Below are positions 9,650-21,359 of a stretch of DNA of 64,000 nucleotides, in pieces. The translations under genes were made by a program, and so were the position numbers. Source of the stretch: Puccinia triticina. Taxonomy: Eukaryota; Basidiomycota; Pucciniomycetes; Pucciniales; Pucciniaceae. Below the pieces are notes generated by a model. It was not told where the DNA came from. It was given only the letters and a program-made list of their open reading frames with translations, and did not search any database. Position 1 is the first letter of the stretch. Every line of letters begins with the position of its first letter. The stretch is from the NCBI RefSeq assembly GCF_026914185.1, contig NC_070561.1:6820001-6884000 (forward strand). Direction: 5' to 3'.

Positions 9650-10031
9650 TCTCCCGCTATAATTTGCACACGCCGCCCACCTTTTTTTTCAGACCTAATC
9701 TTAAACCGCTATACGATAAATCAACGAAATCACTAAATTTTCATGTTCTATATCTGTATCATCAGGCCCTATTTGTAGTAATCTCCTTAGATCCCGTCAT
9801 CCTCACATAATTTTGTTCTCGAGAACTAAACTAAACACCATATGTCCTAATCAGATCCCAATTGTGAATGTCAAGAAAAGTGTTGCTTGCAATCCGCTTT
9901 CTGTATCCTTTTCTATTAATCTCCACGGTGCTCAAAAGACATATCATGGGCCATCGTCGAGCGTGGACCAGCGGGACCATTCCCGCTTCTACGGCGGCGG
10001 CCATCAGCCGCCATCCGGAGCTGCTGCCGCT
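9650..10031. other. Conserved 3' flank of the E2 gene, no intact gene
   Basis: The first ~180 bp are an inverted copy of the sequence downstream of E1 (GCCTAATCTCCCGCTAT and the TCATGTTCTATATCTGTATC block). The rest matches the region of the putative 172-nt exon seen at 26068, 40804 and 54038. Here the acceptor AG is lost (CTATTAATCT), and the segment is cut at 10031 by a copia LTR. Confidence 0.75.
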
Positions 10032-10817
10032 TGAAAAATTTGGAGCAACTGAAGTTGTTAATTGCTTGTCAGATGCGCTAGGTACATGATATGAATCTAA
10101 ATTAAAACTATTTAATTGTGAAGATTCAAGCAACTGGAGGCAGACAGAGATCTGCCAGGGTTCTTCTAAGGAGAAGATAGAGAGAATGAAGCGGTGGTTG
10201 TCGGTCTTGGAGCCGGGACAATAGTGCCGAGATCTACAACTGCACCTGCATCAGTGTCTGTTTATTTATTCTCTTCTGTTTGTTAGGGCTTACAAAGATA
10301 CTACGCTACCATTGTATGATCTTTGTTTTGTCTTGCCAGAGTCATCCTGCGGTTTCCTGCGCTGCAGTTCAACCGGGCATCTTAGCTTGTCTGCCTGACA
10401 GCTAGGTCTAGTTTGTATGTCTGGCTGAGGTGCTTACGGGATTCTTTAGCTTCCGTAATTCTAGCGAGCAGCTTGTCTTGGGGTTTTGGTCAGAATCGTT
10501 CTGCTAGGGTTCTGCGGTCGAACGATTCTAGGTCAGTCTTTATTGCAAGCCTTCCATTTTCTGGTCTCTCGTACTTACAAGTTTCTTGGTGCTGAGTGAT
10601 TCTCTTTTCTAGGTTCTACCGATGGCGTTGCGGCTGATCGTCTGGCTTCTGTTATCGTGGCGATACAATTAAGCTCTGCGTCTGGGTTAGGTCTGGACTG
10701 CGAAAGGGGCTTACCTTTCTTAGCAGCTGGGGCTGGGTCTAACCGCGCGAGCTTCCTCGGGGGTTGCTGCGGGTCTGGGTCTGGGTTTGGCTCTGGGCCT
10801 GATCCTGGATTCCTACA
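10032..10817 (-). repeat. Copia D family LTR, left (3') copy
   Basis: On the minus strand it starts TGTAGGAATCCAGG and ends CCAAATTTTTCA, TG...CA. It is confirmed as a 3' LTR because a pol C-terminus lies directly upstream (10818-10994). The first ~240 bp on the minus strand are open and continue the pol frame: a Pro/Arg-rich tail including RKLARLDPAPAAKKG, then a GTAAGC splice-donor-like site. Confidence 0.85.
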
Positions 10818-10994
10818 GCCTCGCATGCTTCGAGTTGCAAGATTCGAAGTAACATCAGAGATTTGAAGCACGCCTATTTCAGTGAGGGAGTGGCAAATGA
10901 CCGAGCAACCAAGGGCTTTAGTGAGGAAATCAGCCGCGTTGGCGCTGGTCTTGACGTATTGAAGTTGAATCCACCACCGATGTTTGCTCAGCAC
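10818..10994 (-). pseudogene. Copia pol C-terminal tail
   Basis: Encodes SKHRWWIQLQYVKTSANAAD followed by FLTKAL, the end of copia RNase H (KHI/D...VSTxxNxADxLTK). It runs without a stop into the adjacent LTR. Upstream (towards 16050) the frame is cut by the 5-kb composite insertion; RNase H sense resumes at about 16055 (KPNCEQ side). Confidence 0.85.
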
Positions 10995-13900
10995 TTGCGT
11001 GCAAGTGCCTACACCCCTCTCTTTAGGAACCCTTTAAGATCTCTTGCAGGACTTGGTCCCCAAGTGATGTGTAATTTTGTGCTGAATTTTTGCTGAAGTT
11101 ATGCTGAATGTTTAATGAAGTCATGTTGGAAATTGGTCTGATATCATATTGATACCAACTGCAACTTGACTGTATAAATTACTTTAACTCTTTAAAAGCA
11201 TATGTACAACCACACTGCAAGGAATTGTCAACTTCTTGGCAGAAACAATGGCTTCTCATATTACTACTATATTATATATTTTGATTAATCATGGGGTTAT
11301 ACCATGGGACCTTGCTCAGCGCTTGCATGCAATTCCAATCATTCAATAATTTTTTGAACCTTTTAAATTTTCTTCTGGAACCCTATCAGCAAGTTACACT
11401 CAATTTCCACTCAATTAAATTGTGGTCAATTCATGCTGAATTAATGATGAATCAATGCTGAATTGCGCTCAAGGCAAGTTTGAGATGGGTTAAATCTGGC
11501 TTGAGATTGAATTCTAAGGCTCTTGTGAGGATAAAAAAAAGTTTTCCATGAGGAGATCTTGTCAACTTGAATTCCCAAATGTCCAGGAGATATTCCTCAA
11601 ATTCTTGTGAAAGAGTGAGATTCACCCTTCTGAGGTTTAGAAGACGCTCAAGATAAATCCTTGAAGCTTACAGAGAGTCATTTCATAAGAAATAAACCTG
11701 TAGATAAACTTGATATGTGAGCTTGGAAAAGAGAAACTCTTTGGCAAAATTCCTGATTTATCTATTGTTCAAAATGAATTTCAATCTGAACAAAAAGATT
11801 TGGTAGTAAATTTGAAAATGTTTGGATGTATTAAATATTTAACAGTGAATTTTGTAGTTTTGGGAGATCTTATTGATTGCAAACACTTGATAAAACCAGT
11901 AGCAGTAAAACTAAGAAAACAAAACAATTAATAAAGATCTTCATGAGAAAAGAAAACAATAAGACTTTGAGTATTTTACCTAGGTTGTGATGATAACAAT
12001 CTGAGCAGACTATATGAGAAGGCGAGATGAAATGAGAGATAGTGAAACTGTGAAAAAATAAATGTAAAAAAAGAACTGAGTTGACAAATACCGCGGTTGA
12101 TTGTTTAAGAAAGCAAATACCTATCCTTCTCCCCCTGAACAACAGCTCCCTTGGATTCGGTGTTGGTTTAGGCTTGTGTCGGTACGTTGCGCTTTGAGCT
12201 GTTGTAGGTCTGGTTGCCGTGTGGATCTGAGTCGGTTCTGATTCTCTCTGAGTGAGTAGAAGTTCTCGGAGGTTCTGAGAGAATTCCGCATCCGTTTGTG
12301 TAACATGTGACATGCGAGTGACATTTCATCCAACAAATTTTTGGTGTATTTTCTCTAAAATTAAATTCCTCTCTAACAGTTCTTTTAGACTGAATCTTCA
12401 TTACTCTCTGTGCCAGTTTTCCAGTACGCATGCATTTCCCAGGTTGGGTCTGCTTGACATGATGAGTGGACAATTGTGGGTATCAATTTCAATCTCAACA
12501 TGTTATTCTTACTCAAATTTCTATGGCTCTCTGCCACTGGGATAATTTTATATTGAATCATCATATTCTAGATTGGTTCCCTTTGATTGTTTCAGGAACA
12601 ATGTGGGGAGTAGTGTTTTGAAATATTTGCTATTAATTGAATGTGCATCATTTTCCATGCCAGTTGTCCCACCTGCAGATGCTATATTGGTTCTGCTTGA
12701 CATGTAGTGTCAATGGCCCGCAAGCAATCAGCTCTGCTAGAATTCCAAGAGCCTCAGCTGGAGTTTTCTTTGGCCGAAATCCAAACCTTGATAAATTCAA
12801 CATGTGAAGGAGCTTACCCAAAACAAGAGCAAAGATTACAAGGTTTCTCAGGAGCTTGGTAGCAAGAAAAATTGTAAATGATACAAGCGGAAATCTTACC
12901 ATCAGGTTTCAACTAGCAGACATTCTTTATTCCTCAAAGGAATTCAAGAAGAATAAAAGATCAGCTTGGTTAACACGGTATCCCCATGATTTTTTTTTTG
13001 GTTGGAAGTTGGTTGTCTGATTCTTCAAGGTTAGCTGCTACATGAACAAATTGTAGCAAAAAATCACAAGGCTTAGATACAATTAGGCAACACTTATCAA
13101 GGATGAAAATATGGTTAATGAAAACGTGACAAAAAACGCATGGAAACAAACAACCTGTGATTCATAGTCAAAAGAAACCTCCCAGAAGTGATCTAGTACA
13201 CCATTTTTGAGATTTTCAACGGTTGAATCAACATTTAGCATGATGTGTCTCTGGAAAACTATAAGAAGAAGACTAATATTTACGCATCAAGTCATGATGT
13301 TCACTTGGATTTAAGGAAAGAATTTGTACAAGACTCAAAAATCTGGTTGTGATTGATTTATATGTTGGGTAGAAGAGGGAGTTGACATGCAAGTTGATTT
13401 CAAATTCCAATTTTTCTGTGTTTAAATTGAAGCAGGCCGTTTGAAAATTTCATAGTTAAGTTCCATTTGAGAATGATAAATGCATGTATTGCCAATCCCT
13501 AATTCAGTTCATTTAAAATTATCAGGGATGTGAGATTTCTCTTCTGATTTATTAGCAGAAATGGGCTTTGGGTATGAGGTGGAGTGGCTCTACCATTTGC
13601 TGGTTGATTCTTGAAATGGCAACATATAACATTTACACCCTTGGAAGTGGGTGGTGCAGCCACCTTGGAATATAGTTCCTGATTCTTTTTGTTTGCCGTA
13701 ACTGGCTCCCTGACGCAAATTCTCCAATTTTTCTTTTTTTGGTGGGGATTTAAGGGCAAGCCATGCACAAGTGAATTGAGGCATGTTGAATCACCCTGAA
13801 TTCCAACTTCCACTGCACATGGATCTTTCAGAAAAAAAATATGGATTGATTCAATTCAGAATGAGGATTAACAATTTTCAAGATACTCAAGGCGTGAATT

Positions 13901-14279
13901 CTGAATCCGTGAGTTGTTGTGTAGTGAATTAGATGCCAAGTTTATAAAAAACTGTCTTTTGAGAAGGATCACATTTTTTCACATTTTTTATGGTTTACTG
14001 CATCATTTTTTTTTTGCCTGATTCAAGAAATAATTTTAAATAAAGAAAAAAATAATATATCTGACTGACAATTGACATTGCTCCAAAGTTTGAGCCTGAA
14101 CTGCTGTTGATTAGCCTGGAATTTGGGAATTTCTGTGTTCCCAAGTTGTGTTACTATTGTTTTCCTCTTCAGACTTCTTTCTATTGTAAAAATAGAATTA
14201 TTTAATTCCTTTTTGAATTGATTTTTTGGCTTGTTTTGGTTTTGAAGCTTTTGACTTGAATTGGTGTATGTCACACCAA
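10995..14279. other. AT-rich region of the composite insertion, no recognisable gene
   Basis: Low-GC sequence with many short broken frames on both strands. A block TTGCTCAGC(A/G)CTTGC(G/A)TGCAA occurs at about 10985 and 11313, with similar following sequence, so the left edge is a degenerate ~330-bp duplication. A 49-codon frame at 12714 (MARKQSALLEFQEPQLEF) looks protein-like but matches nothing I know. TGCTCA occurs at both outer junctions (about 10989 and 16050) and may be a target duplication. Confidence 0.5.
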
Positions 14280-15510
14280 CGTACGGCCGTACGTTTGTGT
14301 GACAAGGGGGATCAACAGGGGGCATTACGCCTCGCACCTCCTCGGAGTGGCTTACATACGCTCCTTGATTGAATATCTCTTCAACCCCACCAGGTGGAGT
14401 TATATACCACACTCCGCTCAATGAACGGCAATCGAGCGGAGTATGCATACCAACCAATGGCCGGCCATCAACTGGGGTGTGTACTCCAATAGTGATGACC
14501 AGTCATCGGGTCCTGTGCACGCCACTCGATGACAGGCCATCAAGCGGCGTACTGGGGTTTAATGCCGCTCGATGGCCATTGAGTGGAGTACATACCCCAC
14601 TCAATGACCGAGGTGTAGTGCTCCCCCCTCAATGACCAGTCTGTACCGGTCATCGAGACACCAGGAAAAAACAATGATCACTTGCCTACAAGTGACATGA
14701 AAAATTACAAAGGCCCCTTTGTACTTTGCTATGTCACTTGCAGACAAGTGATCATTGTTTTTTCCTGGTGAGAGGACATGAGGATCCCCTCGATGACTGG
14801 CACAGACCGGTAATCGAGAGGAGATGTTACTCCCCTTGATGGCTGGTACGGACCGGTCATCGAGAGGAATTTTTCACCTCAATGACCTGTATTTACCGGT
14901 CATCGAGAGGTGCAAGTCCCCTAGATGACCAGCACAGGCTAATGATCATCAAGGGGAGGTGTTATGTACTCCTCTTGATGACCCGTGTAGACCGGTCATC
15001 AAGAGGTGGAAGTCCCCTCAATGACCGGTACAGACTGGTCATCAAGGGGAGGTGTTACTCCTCTCAATGACCAGGACGGACATCAAGGGGAGAGAGGAGT
15101 AACACGTCCGGTTGATGACTGGTCTGTACCGGTCATCGGGGGGAATCACTCCTCTTGATGACCTGTACACACTGGTCATTGAGAGGTGTGAGTCCCCTCA
15201 ATGACCGGCACAGACCATTCATTGAGAGGAGGTGTGAATCTCCTTGATGCCGGTCTGTACCGGTCATCGGGGGGAATCACTCCTCTCGATGACCTGTACA
15301 CACTGGTCATCGAGAGGTGTGACTCCCCTTGATGACCAGAACGGGCCAGTCATTGAGAGGAGGTGTGAATCTTCTCCATCCCGGTCTGTACTGGTCATCG
15401 GGGGGAATCACTCTTCTCAATGACCTGTACACACCGGTCATCGAGAGGTGTGAGTCCCCTCAATGACCGGCATGGACCAGTCATCAAGAGGAGATTCCAC
15501 TCCAATCATG
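14280..15510. repeat. Hairpin minisatellite array (GACCGGTCATCGAG family)
   Basis: Roughly 60-bp degenerate tandem units, each with an inverted repeat such as TGACCGGTACAGACCGGTCA followed by a GAGAGGAGGTGT-type spacer. The first part (14370-14620) has a variant unit. A 112-bp MITE interrupts it at 14659-14770. The same unit type recurs at 21360-21650 inside an unrelated element. Confidence 0.9.
14659..14770. mobile_element. 112-bp MITE inside the minisatellite
   Basis: Terminal inverted repeats of about 26 bp beginning CACCAGGAAAAAACAATGAT, with a second inner inverted repeat (ACAAGTGACAT). Flanked by AGA at 14656-14658 and 14771-14773, which restores the satellite unit (CATCGAGAGGA) when one copy is removed. 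The 3-bp duplication would fit Harbinger- or CACTA-type mobilisation. Confidence 0.72.
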
Positions 15511-16050
15511 ATTTTTTTCTTTTGCCCCCGTGGTGTACCGGTGATCAAGAGGTGTCAGCGGGCATCCAGTGGGGTGGGCCAGACAGGGTGTGTACATAGT
15601 ATACCCTGCTTGACTGGGGTTCAACTTGAACCCCATATGCACTCCAGCTCTGGCTGGAGAGCTCTGCACTCCCCTTTCAGGGAGGAGAAATATCATGAAT
15701 GGAGTGTTGGGGATATGCACTCTAATTTTATGGAGTGGGACTCACCGGCACTCATTACATTTGCTGGCCACTGCAGTTCTTGGTTGTGCACTCCAAAGAC
15801 TCTTGAGTCCCCGGTTCTGCACTCCAGCCAACTTGGAGTATTCTACTCTGTACTCCAACAATCATTGGGGTGCGCACTCCATCCACTCACTTGTGGAGTG
15901 CTTTTGGGATTTTTTTGGAGTGTACTTGGGCTGACCCAAAAAAATACAAAAACATGCATCAGAGTAATGTACAGGGTATGGGTATACACAGAGGTAGAAA
16001 AATCAGGTCAAAACATTCATATATTTGGTCAACATTGTGGATCAAGTCCA
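15511..16050. repeat. ACTCC/GGAGT inverted-repeat-rich end of the composite insertion
   Basis: Repeated GCACTCC and GGAGTGC words form many short hairpins (15650-15920). No tandem period is clear and no gene is seen. The right edge at about 16050 meets copia RNase H. Confidence 0.55.
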
Positions 16051-16723
16051 CCTGCTCACAGTTGGGCTTAGTTTCAGCATTGATTGCTCCCTTGTTGTCC
16101 AGTTCGACCTCAATGGGCTTGACCGCATCTAGAATTCCGGTTTCCTTAATGAGACTCGCAAACCAAGCCAGGTCGCGCCCAAGGTCCAACAGCGCCTTGT
16201 ATTCCGCCTTGGCGGTTGAGAGAGAAACGGTTGGCTGTTGACTGGATTTCCAGTTGATGAGATGAGTGCCTGCGGTGATGACAAAACCGGTGGTTGAACG
16301 CCTGGTGTCCAGGCAATTGCCCCAGTCGGCGTCCGAGTAAGCTTTTAGCTTAGAGTTGCTGGAGCGCTTGAATGTGAGCCCAACATTCCGGGTCCCCAAG
16401 AGATACCAAAAAACTTGAACAGCAGCTTGGTACTGCCTGATCCCTGGGTTGTCCAAGTACTGCAAGAGTTGACTCACTGCAAACGAGATATCCGGTCTCG
16501 TGAGGATGCTAAGGTAATTGAGTGACCCTACTAAGCCGCGGTAGTTAACCCCCAGTTTGCTGAAGGCGTCAATTTCCTGACCCGTCACCTTTGACAGGCG
16601 TTCTTGAGGGTTGAGAGGGCAGGAGGCTGGATGTTTGTCCGCTAGACCAAATTCGGCGAGTTTTTGCTCCACGTATTGAGTCTGATTTATTTGGAGGCCA
16701 TCTTTGAAGCGGTTGATGTTCAT
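16051..16723 (-). pseudogene. Copia D RNase H and connection domain
   Basis: Reads GMNINRFKDGLQINQTQYVE, then RPDISFAVSQLLQYL, AYSDADWGNCLDTRRSTTGF (intact first RNase H acidic box), LSTAKAEYKAL and ELDNKGAI. It is cut near 16050, within the box that precedes KHID. In frame with the RT at 16760-18043 through one TAG (near 16760). Confidence 0.9.
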
Positions 16724-16759
16724 CCCCAGGAGAAATTCTGCTTCTCCTGGGCACTTGAT

Positions 16760-18043
16760 CTAGAACTCTTTCTCCATTTCCCGCTTGAAAATTTCGGGTT
16801 GCTTGCTGATGATGACGATATCGTCGACGTGTGCAAATAGCCAGGTTTCTGGTCGACCGATCTCTTCGCGTCTCCAGAAGACACAGGGATCAGAAGTCAA
16901 AATCTGAAAGCCGAGAGTTTTGAGATAGGCCGTGAGTTGTTTATACCAGACCAACGGCGCTTGACGAAGGCCGTAAATGGCCTTGTTTAGGTGAAGGACC
17001 GAGTTGGGTGGGCAATCATATCCTTGAGGTGGCAGGAGAGTTACCGTCTCCTTGAGGGGGCAAGTCAGGAATGCACTCCTGATGTCCAACTGGTGAATCA
17101 TGATTCCATTGTTGACTGCAAACGAGATGAGGAGGCGGAGTGACGCGGCCTTGCCAGTTGGGGCGTAGATGATGTTGAAGTGCCTGCCGTGGATTTGCCG
17201 GAAACCCTGTGCGCAGATGCGGGCCTTGAACTCAATGACTTCGTTCAATGGTCCTAGCTTTCTTCTGTATGCCCAGGTTGAGGGGATGGGCTTGTCGGAG
17301 GCAAGCCTCTGGCGAATGTTCCAGACTTGATGCTTCAGCATGTTGGCGATTTCCTTCTTCTCCGCCTGGCTCCAGCTGAGTCGATCCTTCCCGCCCATGG
17401 CTTGCTTGTGGTTCTTTGGGTTGACTTTGATCTGAATTAGAAACGCTTGACGAGTCCTTTTTCCTGATCCAATATTGTGCTGGTCTATCCCGCTTGTGAT
17501 TTCCTTAGGCGGAGGGGTGGTTGTCCATTCAAACTGTTGCCCCGCAGGAGCGTTTAGCATCTGGGTGTCGGGAGGGTGGCCGATGACCGCAGATGCAGGA
17601 GCTGTGGGGTCCTGCGGGCTGGCGGACCGGAGGTTGCGGATGATCCTGGACATGTTGTTGGCCTCTTCCTTGAGCTGAGCGTCAGATTCATTTTCAGGTT
17701 GGTCTTCGAGGAGAGGGATTGTCTCCTCCTTGTCAAACGGTAGTGGGCTGTCTGATTTAAAGTTCGGCATGCGATTTTGCTCGGCATGTAAGTGACTTTT
17801 GTGTAGCGTTGGGCATTCCGGAAAGGTTGTCTCATCAAAATGGACATGTTTTGCTGTGATGATCGCTTTTTCTTCCATCTGATAGACTTTATAAGACAAG
17901 TAGTTGTTCTCGTATCCCAACAGAATCCCTTCCCAGGATATAGAGCCAAATTTGGAGTTGCACTTTTGTTTTGGCTTGACGATCCACACGCGGCAGCCAA
18001 AGGGAGGTAAGAAGGTGATGTTGGGCTTTAGTTTGAACATCAA
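16760..18043 (-). pseudogene. Copia D integrase C-terminal part and reverse transcriptase
   Basis: Begins with the integrase tail (PPFGCRVWIVKPKQK, GILLGYENNYLSYKVY, HVHFDETTFP), a variable linker, the HNIGSGKRTRQAF boundary motif, then RT boxes WAYRRKLGPLNEVIEFKARI, YAPTGKAASLRLL, QLDIRSAFLTCPLKE, AIYGLRQAPLVWY and FAHVDDIVIIS (catalytic Asp pair). All RT signature residues are present; the domain is closed by a single TAG near 16760. Direction and order match the rest of Copia D. Confidence 0.92.
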
Positions 18044-18181
18044 TTCCAGTGGGCAGGTTTTGTTCTTCCCAAGGGACGGCAGGCAATTGGTAGTGGCTGT
18101 TGCAGTTCACACTGCCTCAGCCCACCATTCTGGGGCGAAGTTTGCCTGCATCAACAGGCATTGTGCCATGTCGATGATGGT
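18044..18181 (-). pseudogene. Copia D integrase segment
   Basis: RTIIDMAQCLLMQANFAPEW then WAEAV, the typical copia integrase stretch after the catalytic Glu, with a stop in the next codon and a frame change before LGKNKTCPLELMFKLKPN. The upstream half is on the other side of the solo LTR at 18186-19120. Confidence 0.85.
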
Positions 18182-18185
18182 GCGG

Positions 18186-19120
18186 TGTAAGACTCAAAAG
18201 TGTTTGTGAAACCCTTTTGCTGAATGAAGAAGGGGATGATGGAGGTGCAAACTCTGCCCTTCTATGCTATCAGTCAACAAGACCCACCAAGCTATGCTTG
18301 GCAGGTTTTAATCAAGTGATAGGTCTGGTCTAGTTCCAGATGAAGTTGTTCAATGACAGGTATGTGAGATTTTGAGAGTGAGTTCAGTAGTTATTTGCAA
18401 ATATACGGGATGTAGTGATGTGTGGTGGTGATGGTAAGTGTGAAGGGTGGTATGTAAATAACTGGTGAGTACTGAGCTGAGAAGCTGACAACTGGGGAGG
18501 AGAGAGCTCCTTATATAGACAGAAGTGGAGCCCCAGAGGGCTTGTGGGTTAGGGTTTTAGCCCATCTGGACAACAGGGTGAGGGATTTTAGCTGGTGAGA
18601 GTAGATACAAATGATGTCATACTGTGTCAGGGGTACATAAATGATGTCATAAGAATGCAGTAGGGCCGCATGAAGGCTGCTTAAAGTGACAGTAGGCTGC
18701 ATGAGTTGACAGGTGGATGCAGGGGGTGCATAAATGGAGTCTGAGGCTGCAGAATCAGTGCGTGATGACATCATAATATGGAAATAGAAGAGTACTTGAT
18801 ACTATGTGATGACTATAGTCTGATGGGAAGATTTGTGCTTGTATCCTGTGATGTGTATAAGCATGATACTGTGATCTTTGACTTGAGGCTTGTGACAGGC
18901 TGGTGACTGGGTATGTTGAACGTGTGATGGGTGTCCCGTGTCCAAGGAAGTGTAGGTTCCAAACCAGAGGGGCTCCAGTGACGCTTCCAGTGGTGACTAG
19001 GGGTAAAATTGGCCGTAAAATCCATTTCTGGGGTCCATTTGATGTTATCTTGAGGCCTAGTATGAGTAATTATGTGGCATAGAAAAAACTTTTTATTTTT
19101 CCACTTTTCCGTCTACCACA
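18186..19120 (-). mobile_element. Solo LTR (935 bp) in Copia D integrase
   Basis: Minus strand reads TGTGGTAGACGG ... GAGTCTTACA, TG...CA. GCGG flanks both ends (18182-18185 and 19121-19124), or GCGGT as 5 bp if the shared base is counted. A TATA-type sequence TCTATATAAGGAG (about 18512-18525, minus strand) would fit an LTR promoter. It has no coding capacity. Confidence 0.78.
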
Positions 19121-19124
19121 GCGG

Positions 19125-19585
19125 TTTGCCCGCTTGGCCATCCCGTTGTTCTGAGGAGTATATGCTGGGCCACATTGTGTTGTATTCCATAGGCCTTCAA
19201 GTATTTGCTTAATGTACCGTTCACGAATTCCCCGCCGCCGTTGGAGATTAGTTTCTTTAAGGTTGAACCAGTTTGTTTTTCAAAGAACGTCCGGAAGTCA
19301 ATGATGGCTTGAGTGGCTTGGCTCTTCTCTTTTAATATGGCTGTTGACAAGAGTAATAAAGTACCTGGCTTCGCCGTTTGTTGGCGGAGAGATTGGGCTG
19401 ACAAGATCAGCGTGCACGACGCTCAGGGGTGCATCAGCAGCCTTGAAGGAGCCTTTGCATGGCAGGCGTTTCAATTTGCCTTGCATGCATGCCTGGCACG
19501 CGTGCGTCTTCTCCAGATTTATTTTGTCGGGAATAGCTTGCGCTATACGGCCGGAGCTGGCGTGGCCGAGCCGATTGTGCCACAT
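19125..19585 (-). pseudogene. Copia D pre-integrase and integrase core, frameshifted
   Basis: MWHNRLGHASSGRIAQAIPD (HxLGH box), CQACMQGKLKRLPC, VVHADLVSPISPPTNGEARY (first catalytic Asp), then in another frame FFEKQTGSTLKKLISNGGGE. In that last box Asn stands where the second catalytic Asp is expected. At least two frameshifts are needed to read the domain through, and the third catalytic box is also out of frame. Clearly inactive. Confidence 0.87.
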
Positions 19586-20607
19586 TTGGAAGTGGAGAAG
19601 TTAACCGCGGGCGTGGTGATGAGGCCTGTGACTGGCTCTGGTGTGGAGGAGACATCTGTAATTTCCAGAAGATCGTTTGCGACGTTGACTCTGAAGGACT
19701 TTGCATCATCAATTTTTACCTTGAAGACTCCGTTCACTTCGTGTATTGATGCTTTGTGGTGGAGGAGCTGCATCATGGATACTAGGTTCCTTGTTAGCTT
19801 CGGGACATTTAAGGCTTCAGTGAGGGTGAGGACTTGTCCCGAGGGGAGATGAAGCTTCGCAGTGCCACAAGCAACCGCTGTCAATTCAGATTTACTGCTT
19901 CCCGTGACAATGGCAATATGTACCGGGGTGGTTGCGACAAAGTAGCTCAGGGAGTTGAGCATGTGATTGCTCACTCCAGAATCTAAAATTGTTGTTAATG
20001 GCATACCGGGGGTCATTACATTGTATGTGAAAGAGGGTTTTGCTATGTGGGTGTGGTAAGTTTCCTCTTCATCTTCAACGTCCTTGTCAGCCGTTGTGTG
20101 ATATGACTTGCGCGGCTTCTTCTGGGGTCTTTCCTGGTCTACAAGAGGCTTGCCTGGTGGCCGAGAGGTTGGGTGAATTGTCCAGCAGTCGGCCTTGACA
20201 TGGGTGGTTGCTTTTGGATTATGCTTTCTGCCAGAGCAGCGAATCTTAGGCGGATAGGTCTTTTTTGGTCCGTGACTTGGTCCTATGGCCAGTGCGGTGG
20301 ATGGTGGCTCAGGATCCTTGACAAACTTGCGCTTTGTGGCGGTTTTGTGGCGGCCAATATCGCGGAGTTTGGCTATAATCTCCTTAGGTTTGGCCAATGC
20401 TTTCAAGTCGGCGAAGAGCGCTTGCATGAGCATCGGTCGTTGTTTGGTGATTTTTCCGACAATACCGAAGCCAACAAGTACGTCGGGAACCTTTAGGCCT
20501 AGTGAACTGAATTTGGCTAAGCTTTCCTCCATTTCGATTATGTAGGAATTCATGTCTTTATTGTACTGAATATCCAGCCACTTGTTCCAGACTTGGAACA
20601 CAGACAA
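19543..20607 (-). pseudogene. Copia D gag C-terminal part and protease
   Basis: Gag helix region (DIQYNKDMNSYIIEMEESLA), a basic Cys/His segment RCSGRKHNPKATTHVKADCW in the position of a zinc knuckle, and protease motif TTILDSGVSNHML. Ends by frameshift just before the HxLGH box (19543). The 5' end is cut at 20607 by a Harbinger-type element; gag resumes at 21977. Confidence 0.88.
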
Positions 20608-20825
20608 TAAGAGCATCTCCACCGCTAGGAACTATCTGAGGGACTAAATCCCAGGCTCGCGCGACTGCGGCACAGTTTTAGCTTCTTGACCGAGGTCTCT
20701 TTCACACCGCAAGGTTCCCAAAGTAGCACCTCCAGGTTGTGAAACCGGCTACCCCCGACTCCCCGATGGCCGGTCAGCACAAGAGGTGCAATACCGATTT
20801 CTGGTCAACAAATGGCAGCGATATA

Positions 20826-21350
20826 CAGTCCTCTCAATGGCCGGTACTGACCGGCCATTGACATGCAGTCCTTTCAATGGCCGGTCAGTACCGGCGATCG
20901 AGATGCAGTCCTCTCAATGGCCGGTCAGCACCGGCCATCGAGATGTAGTCCTCTTGATGGCCAGTCAGTACCGGCCATCGACGTGCAGTCCTTTCGATGG
21001 CCGCTCAGACGTACCAGCCATTGACTTGCAGTCCTTTCGATGGCCGGTCAGTACCAGCCATCGACTTGCAGTCCTTTCAATGGCCAGTCAGTACTGGCCA
21101 TCAACTTGCAGTCCTTTCGATGGCCGCTCAGTACCGGCCATCAAGATGCAGTCCTCTCAATGGCCGCTCAGTACCGGCCATTGAGAGGTAGTCCTCTCGA
21201 TGGCCGCTCAGTACCGGCCATTGAGAGGTAGTCCTCTCGATGGCCGGTCAGTACTGTCCATCAAGATGTAGTCCTCTTGATGGCCGGTTAGTACCGGCCA
21301 TCGAGATGTAGTCCTCTTGATGGCCGTTCAGTACCGGCCATTGACATGGC
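20826..21350. repeat. 40-bp hairpin minisatellite (GGCCGGT family)
   Basis: About 13 tandem copies of a 40-bp unit, CAGTCCTCTCAATGGCCGGT followed by CAGTACCGGCCATCGAGATG. Each unit is a near-perfect hairpin CGATGGCCGGT-CAGT-ACCGGCCATCG. Compensating changes on both arms are common between units (ATTGA/TCAAT versus ATCGA/TCGAT). Confidence 0.92.
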
Positions 21351-21359
21351 TGTGCAAGT

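Noticed and set aside
20786..21231. Repetitive protein-like frame (Met-Ala-Gly-Gln-Tyr... type) at 20.8-21.2 kb
   Set aside because: Product of the 40-bp hairpin minisatellite; 40 is not a multiple of 3, so all frames rotate through the same peptides.
20826..21350. CRISPR-like look of palindromic 40-bp repeats
   Set aside because: Whole units are repeated including the would-be spacer; context is a Harbinger-type element.
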